Shown: in pieces, positions 60,216 through 64,000 of the stretch
Numbering within the stretch: the first letter of the stretch is position 1
Layout: every line of letters begins with the position of its first letter
NCBI RefSeq assembly: GCF_045063725.1
Contig: NZ_CP173695.1
Origin: Sellimonas catena
GTDB taxonomy: Bacteria > Bacillota > Clostridia > Lachnospirales > Lachnospiraceae
Strand: one strand, 5' to 3'
Length of the DNA stretch: 64,000 nt
Notes under the pieces: model-generated
What the model was told of the DNA's origin: nothing
What the model saw: the letters and a program-made list of their open reading frames with translations, nothing else
Database searches by the model: none
Position numbers and translations under genes: made by a program

Positions 60216-61343
60216 ATGGCAAAGAAAGAAGTTTATAGAAGTAGAGTTTATACAGAGAGACCAGACTATGCAGATTTTGATGCACCGGCAAAATTTACAG
60301 CTATTCAAAGCATTATTGCGAAACATTTATACGCACATCCGAACGCTATATGTTCGTATTCTGGTGGATCAGACAGCGATATCATGGTGCATTTGATTGA
60401 GAGAACAAGAAAGTTATTTGGTTTCCCGCCGATTAAGTATGTATTTTTTAATACCGGACTGGAAATGAAAGCGATAAAAGACCATGTGAAATATACATCC
60501 GAAAAGTATGGAATAGAAATTGAAGAGGTCAGACCGAAAATCGGGATTGTACAAGCGAGCAGAAAATATGGGATCCCGTTTGTTTCTAAAATAATGTCGG
60601 CTGGACTTGAGGGATGGCAGAAAAAAGGAATTCCTCTTTCCATAGCTGAAGAGTACGAAAATGCAGAGGATAAAGCCGCAAAGCGAAAAGAACTGAAAGA
60701 ACGCTATCCTGGCTGTGAGACAACAATAAACTTTTTGTGCTGCTGTAACTCGGCAGGGGAACCGAGGCCGAATATTCAGCTTGTAATTAATTCATCAAAA
60801 TATATGAGGGACTTTATCGGAGAATATCCTCCGGACTTTAAAATCAGTGCAAGGTGTTGCGATTATTGCAAAAAGCAGGTTGCTCATAGAGTTCAGAAAG
60901 ATTATGACATGATAATTACAGGGGAAAGGCGAGATGAAGGCGGAATGAGATCGGTTCCAAGGAAGGATAGTTCTGCTATGTGCTTTACGGAAACGTCTGA
61001 CGGAAAGTACAGACTGCGCCCGTTGTATTATGTGAGTGATTCAGATAAGCAATGGTATAAAGAATTCTACGGAATTAAGTACTCGGATGCTTATGAAGTT
61101 TATGGACTGACAAGAACAGGATGCTGTGGCTGTCCGATATCCTATAAAGCTGTTGAGGATTTGAAGAAGATCAGGCCCTATGAGCCAAATGTCGTAAAAG
61201 CGGCATGGAACATCTTCGGAAAAAGCTACGAATACCGGAAGAAGTACAATGAATACAAGGAAGAGCGTAAACGGAAAGAGGAAGAAGAAAAAGAGATAGA
61301 CGGTCAAATGTCCATCTATGACTTTCCAGAGATGATGCCGTAA
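60216..61343 (+). CDS. Phage PAPS-reductase-like (adenine nucleotide alpha hydrolase) protein
   Basis: 375 residues. ATP-pyrophosphatase P-loop AICSYSGGSDSDIMVHLIER (about residue 45), KYVFFNTGLEMKAIKDHVKY, cysteine-rich CCDYCKKQ and TRTGCCGCPISYK, which could hold a metal or Fe-S cluster, and GERRDEGGMRS. Such phage proteins are classed with PAPS reductases but often act in nucleic-acid modification; substrate unknown. The C-terminus DGQMSIYDFPEM resembles a clamp-binding peptide. ATG 60216 lacks a nearby strong ribosome binding site. Confidence 0.82.
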   Translation: MAKKEVYRSRVYTERPDYADFDAPAKFTAIQSIIAKHLYAHPNAICSYSGGSDSDIMVHLIERTRKLFGFPPIKYVFFNTGLEMKAIKDHVKYTSEKYGIEIEEVRPKIGIVQASRKYGIPFVSKIMSAGLEGWQKKGIPLSIAEEYENAEDKAAKRKELKERYPGCETTINFLCCCNSAGEPRPNIQLVINSSKYMRDFIGEYPPDFKISARCCDYCKKQVAHRVQKDYDMIITGERRDEGGMRSVPRKDSSAMCFTETSDGKYRLRPLYYVSDSDKQWYKEFYGIKYSDAYEVYGLTRTGCCGCPISYKAVEDLKKIRPYEPNVVKAAWNIFGKSYEYRKKYNEYKEERKRKEEEEKEIDGQMSIYDFPEMMP

Positions 61344-61363
61344 GGAGAAGTGCACATTGAGAA

Positions 61364-61392
61364 TTGAATATTGATGGTTGGAGTGATATAAT
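61364..61392 (+). promoter_or_regulatory. Promoter of the membrane-protein cassette
   Basis: TTGAAT (61364-61369), 17-bp spacer, TATAAT (61387-61392), between two phage early genes. Confidence 0.8.
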
Positions 61393-61424
61393 ATTTCCAC
61401 TACAAAAGAAGAGGTGAAATAAAA

Positions 61425-62117
61425 ATGCCAAACTATATTTGGGCTTTAATTGTAGCGAAATCAGTCCAGGAAAGTAAAGTATTTATTAGCGGAATGAATG
61501 CAAAAGATTGGTTTACGATATTAATTCCGGCTTCAGTAACGTTACTTGGTTTTGTTATCACATATTTTTCTTTAAGAAAAAGTTTTAAAGATGAGATTAG
61601 AAAGCAGAAGTCCAATATCGCTTTGGAAAAAATGTCAACTGTACCATTTGAAACTCTTGAGCTGTATGAGACAATGCTGGCACCAGTGAAAATTCAGAAG
61701 CAGATTGATGAGATCGAAAAAAAGAAAGGATTATCAAGAATTGATCGTGAAAATATTACAAAATTGAATCAGCAGAAAATAGAAGCTCAACAATCTTCGA
61801 TGGATAAGATGACAAAATTGTTAAATACAATTTACGCATATGGAAGTGTAAATGCAATTAAAATTGTAGCGTCAATGCAAAAGTTAAATTATAGTTTAAA
61901 GCCGGATTCTACTGACGAAGAAAGATGGATTATAATGGCTCATATGATTTTACTTTCATCCCAGGTAAAAAAGGATGTGACAAATATTACTGTAAATCCT
62001 CAAAAATGGTTTGAAATGAAAATTACTGATTATGAAACAAATAGAGAAATCTTTGATCCGGTAGTTAACAAAGTGGTTAAAGAGTTAGGATTAGATGAAA
62101 AATTTAAAATATTATAA
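61425..62117 (+). CDS. Single-pass membrane protein in its own transcription unit (moron candidate)
   Basis: 230 residues. One hydrophobic segment at about 32-50 (ILIPASVTLLGFVITYFSL), then a cytoplasmic helical domain (KSNIALEKMSTVPFETLELY, KIQKQIDEIEKKKGLSRIDR, TNITVNPQKWFEMKITDYET). No family recognised. It is more AT-rich than its neighbours, and has its own consensus promoter and strong terminator, as expected for a cargo gene expressed from the prophage. Superinfection exclusion or defence is possible but unproven. Confidence 0.75.
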   Translation: MPNYIWALIVAKSVQESKVFISGMNAKDWFTILIPASVTLLGFVITYFSLRKSFKDEIRKQKSNIALEKMSTVPFETLELYETMLAPVKIQKQIDEIEKKKGLSRIDRENITKLNQQKIEAQQSSMDKMTKLLNTIYAYGSVNAIKIVASMQKLNYSLKPDSTDEERWIIMAHMILLSSQVKKDVTNITVNPQKWFEMKITDYETNREIFDPVVNKVVKELGLDEKFKIL

Positions 62118-62123
62118 ACGATG

Positions 62124-62155
62124 CCAACCATCAATATTCGGTGGTTGGTTTTTTA
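62124..62155 (+). terminator. Terminator of the membrane-protein cassette
   Basis: CCAACCA / TGGTTGG around an 11-nt loop, followed by TTTTTTATT, seven nt after the stop. Confidence 0.88.
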
Positions 62156-62260
62156 TTGCCCAAAAACAGTGGAATATTATGCATGATTGCGACTTTACGA
62201 TTTCATACACGTCCGGAAAGCACATCGTGAAGCGAACAAAACAAACGAAAGGAGATACGC

Positions 62261-62554
62261 ATGGAGAGATTAACGATACCTGATGAAAAAATAGAAGGCG
62301 GAGTGAGAAGAACTGTAATAGATTTGAGGGAAGTGAAAAAGAATGCTATGACAATTTATTGGGCCTTGAAAAAATATGAGGACACCGGCCTCGATCCGGA
62401 TCAGATCGTGGAGCTGAAAGAGCGGGATACGGCGAAAGCGCCGGAGCCTGCGCCGCTTGGTATGGAAGGAATGGTGTGTCCGACTTGTGGATGCAAGGCA
62501 GTTCCGTGGGCGAAATTTTGCGATGAGTGTGGACAGAGATTTGTGGAGGACTGA
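62261..62554 (+). CDS. Small zinc-ribbon phage protein
   Basis: 97 residues. N-terminal half is a phage family seen as MERLTIPDEKIEGGVRRTVI ... YWALKKYEDTGLDPDQIVEL; the C-terminus has a zinc ribbon CPTCGCKAVPWAKFCDECGQ. AAAGGAG precedes ATG 62261. Function unknown. Confidence 0.75.
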   Translation: MERLTIPDEKIEGGVRRTVIDLREVKKNAMTIYWALKKYEDTGLDPDQIVELKERDTAKAPEPAPLGMEGMVCPTCGCKAVPWAKFCDECGQRFVED

Positions 62555-62555
62555 C

Positions 62556-62807
62556 ATGCAGGAATTAGAGAAAATTTTGGAAGAGATAGATCAGGAAAAG
62601 TTAAAGCATTGGGATTCATCGGAACGACTTGAAACAGATAAACTTATTGGATGGTGTTTTGACAGATGCATAGAGATCATCCGCAAGCACATGAATGGCG
62701 GTTGGATTCCGAGCAAGAAGCATTTGCCGAAGCCACAGAACAAACCAGAAGATCATTATCCTGAGTGGAGGGCGAAATTCCTGAACAAGTTTGATAGGAG
62801 GGAGTGA
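62556..62807 (+). CDS. Small phage protein, possibly shortened DUF551-like
   Basis: 83 residues. NGGWIPSKKHLPKP recalls the start of the DUF551 domain (WIPxxxRLP), but the usual closing Trp-Met-Pro segment is absent; the end is HYPEWRAKFLNKF. IS66 DNA begins 17 nt after the stop, so the tail may be altered by that insertion, though the stop itself is before it. Starts two nt after the previous gene. Confidence 0.55.
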   Translation: MQELEKILEEIDQEKLKHWDSSERLETDKLIGWCFDRCIEIIRKHMNGGWIPSKKHLPKPQNKPEDHYPEWRAKFLNKFDRRE

Positions 62808-62824
62808 GTAGATAACAAATGAAA

Positions 62825-64000
62825 GTAAGTAGGTAATCATCCGTACCTTGACAAAACAAAAAATCCCCCGGCACTTACCAGGGGAAAATCTGTCTCTTAC
62901 TTTTTAAGTTTGCTGTGACAATCAGCTGGCAGGCTGGTGGACCAGGGAAGCAGTTCCAGCATGGCTTCCTTTTCCGGGAACGGACCAAGATCTTTCATCT
63001 GCCCCATCACATAGGTGAGATAATTGTAGGGTTTCAGCCCGTTTAGCATGGCTGTTTCCGTGATGCTGTATACAGTCGCGCTGGCCTGCGCTCCACGGAT
63101 GCTCTTTGCAAAAAGCCAGTTCCGTCTCCCTGTCGCAAAGTTTTTCAGCGCACGCTCCGCCGCCAGGTTATCGATACTTAAGTGACCGTCCTCCAGATAT
63201 CTCTTCAGATAAACCTCCTGGTTCAGGGTGTACAGGACAGCCTCACCGATCAGCGAAGACCGGTCTACGGAATCTTCCAAGGTATGGAGCCACTCAAAGA
63301 AAGCCTCTAAAAGCGGTTTTGCCTGCTTTTGACGCTCTTTATACCTCTCTTCCGGTGACTTGTCACGGATCATCTCCTCAATCTTATAGAGTATCCCGAT
63401 CCGTGCCATTGCCTGATATGCGGTTGTCTCTTTCAGCTGCTCTTTGGTGAAATCCTTTTTCAGGACCGTCAGGGCTTCATCAAATCTGCGTCTCGCATGG
63501 GCCATGCATCCCGTTACAGTGATCCTTTCCGGGAGACTGTGGTATGCCTGGTAACCATCGCAGGTGAAATATCCCTCAAACTGATCTCCAAGGAATTCCT
63601 TCGGATGGTATCCGGCACGGGTCCTTTCGTATTGGAAGAGGACCATCTGCGGGGAACCGCTGTATTCATCGGTGAGATAGACCCACATCCAGTTCTGGGT
63701 GGACCCTTCTGGTCCGGCTCATCGATCACCTGAATCCTGGTTTCGTCTCCGTGTAAATATTTACTCCGGAGCAGCTCTTCTTTCATCAGATCATAGAGCG
63801 GCTGCAGATACCGGTCGGCGCATTGGATGATCCAGTTCGCCATGGTCTTTGTGGAAAGATTCAGGTCATACCGGGCGAATTCCCGTTCCTGGCGCGCAAG
63901 CGGCATCCCGTTTACATACTTGGCATTCATGATGCCTGCCACCAGGGATGGAGTTGCCACACTGCCTTTCAGAAGGGACGGCGCTTTTTCCGGCCGTTTC
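62825..64000 (-). mobile_element. IS66-family insertion sequence, cut by the window edge
   Basis: The visible end begins GTAAGTAGGTAATCATCCG (62825 on), with the GTAAG start typical of IS66 ends, followed by the 3' end of the transposase gene on the minus strand. The other end and any tnpA/tnpB genes are outside. Confidence 0.75.
62897..64000 (-). pseudogene. IS66 transposase (TnpC), frameshifted, 5' end outside the window
   Basis: Two overlapping frames make one IS66 transposase: from the right edge to about 63700 (GIMNAKYVNGMPLARQEREF, LSTKTMANWIIQCADRYLQP, LHGDETRIQVIDEPDQKG), then in the next frame NWMWVYLTDEYSGSPQMVLF ... FEGYFTCDGYQAYHSLP, AAERALKNFATGRRNWLFAK and the IS66_C ending LELLPWSTSLP. 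A single base is missing in the run CCCTT at 63704-63708. Either an indel that inactivated the transposase or a sequencing error. Confidence 0.85.

Noticed and set aside
62095..62283. 62-codon plus-strand frame after the membrane-protein gene
   Set aside because: It covers the terminator hairpin and overlaps both neighbours. A shorter 34-codon version from ATG 62179 lacks a ribosome binding site.
1..64000. CRISPR arrays, rRNA genes, replication origin
   Set aside because: No regularly spaced direct repeats, rRNA segments or DnaA-box clusters were seen on reading the window.

Overview
The window is 64 kb of a low-to-mid GC, Gram-positive anaerobe chromosome, most likely a gut Lachnospiraceae (Clostridia). 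Grounds: PolC-type DNA polymerase III, strong GGAGG ribosome binding sites, a T-box leader, a THF riboswitch, Abi/RecT/DUF1351/DUF4373 phage genes, and clostridial protein families (DUF4364, DUF1385, TIGR01212, CBS-pyrophosphatase). The species cannot be named from sequence alone.

Positions 1-41.6 kb are chromosomal backbone. In order: the 3' end of aspS and two tRNA-Gly genes (-); a pentapeptide-repeat protein; a folate unit under a THF riboswitch (folT-thyA-folA); a branched-chain amino acid unit under a T-box (ilvB-ilvN, then ilvE from its own promoter); a methyltransferase, hslO and nadE; an S1-domain protein (-); a CBS/DHH pyrophosphatase and a flavin reductase; a polysaccharide deacetylase, a frameshifted tcdA and rarA; a minus-strand unit (malic enzyme, TIGR01212 radical SAM protein, DUF4364); rho, rpmE, DUF1385-prmC-prfA; DUF2156-aminotransferase-hisC; a divergent XRE regulator/membrane protein pair; ispG-polC; and a six-gene arylpyruvate operon (paaK-iorA-iorB-ACT-paaK-ACT). 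A cold-shock gene closes this part.

Near 42.05 kb an NMT1/THI5-like substrate-binding lipoprotein gene stops being recognisable after about 80 codons. From there to the right edge lies a serine-integrase prophage: integrase at the left end, LexA/CI-like repressor with a divergent Cro-like gene, DUF2513, a DUF2829 (Tad2-like) protein, then early genes YqaJ, DUF1351, RecT, RusA, DUF4373 and a PAPS-reductase-like protein, followed by an autonomous membrane-protein cassette and zinc-ribbon/small genes. Its right end is outside the window. Three insertion sequences sit in it: ISLre2 (43.56-45.24 kb), an ISAs1-type element with a 9-bp target duplication (46.53-48.71 kb), and an IS66 element running off the right edge.

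The most interesting locus is 45.26-46.53 kb: an Abi_2 (AbiF-like HEPN) gene preceded by a promoter, a short structured RNA and an intrinsic terminator, all before its ribosome binding site, so the default transcript would be the RNA alone. This resembles an RNA-antitoxin/protein-toxin abortive-infection module. The Abi protein also carries an unusual C-terminal metal-binding motif, and a second, convergent small RNA lies at its 3' end.
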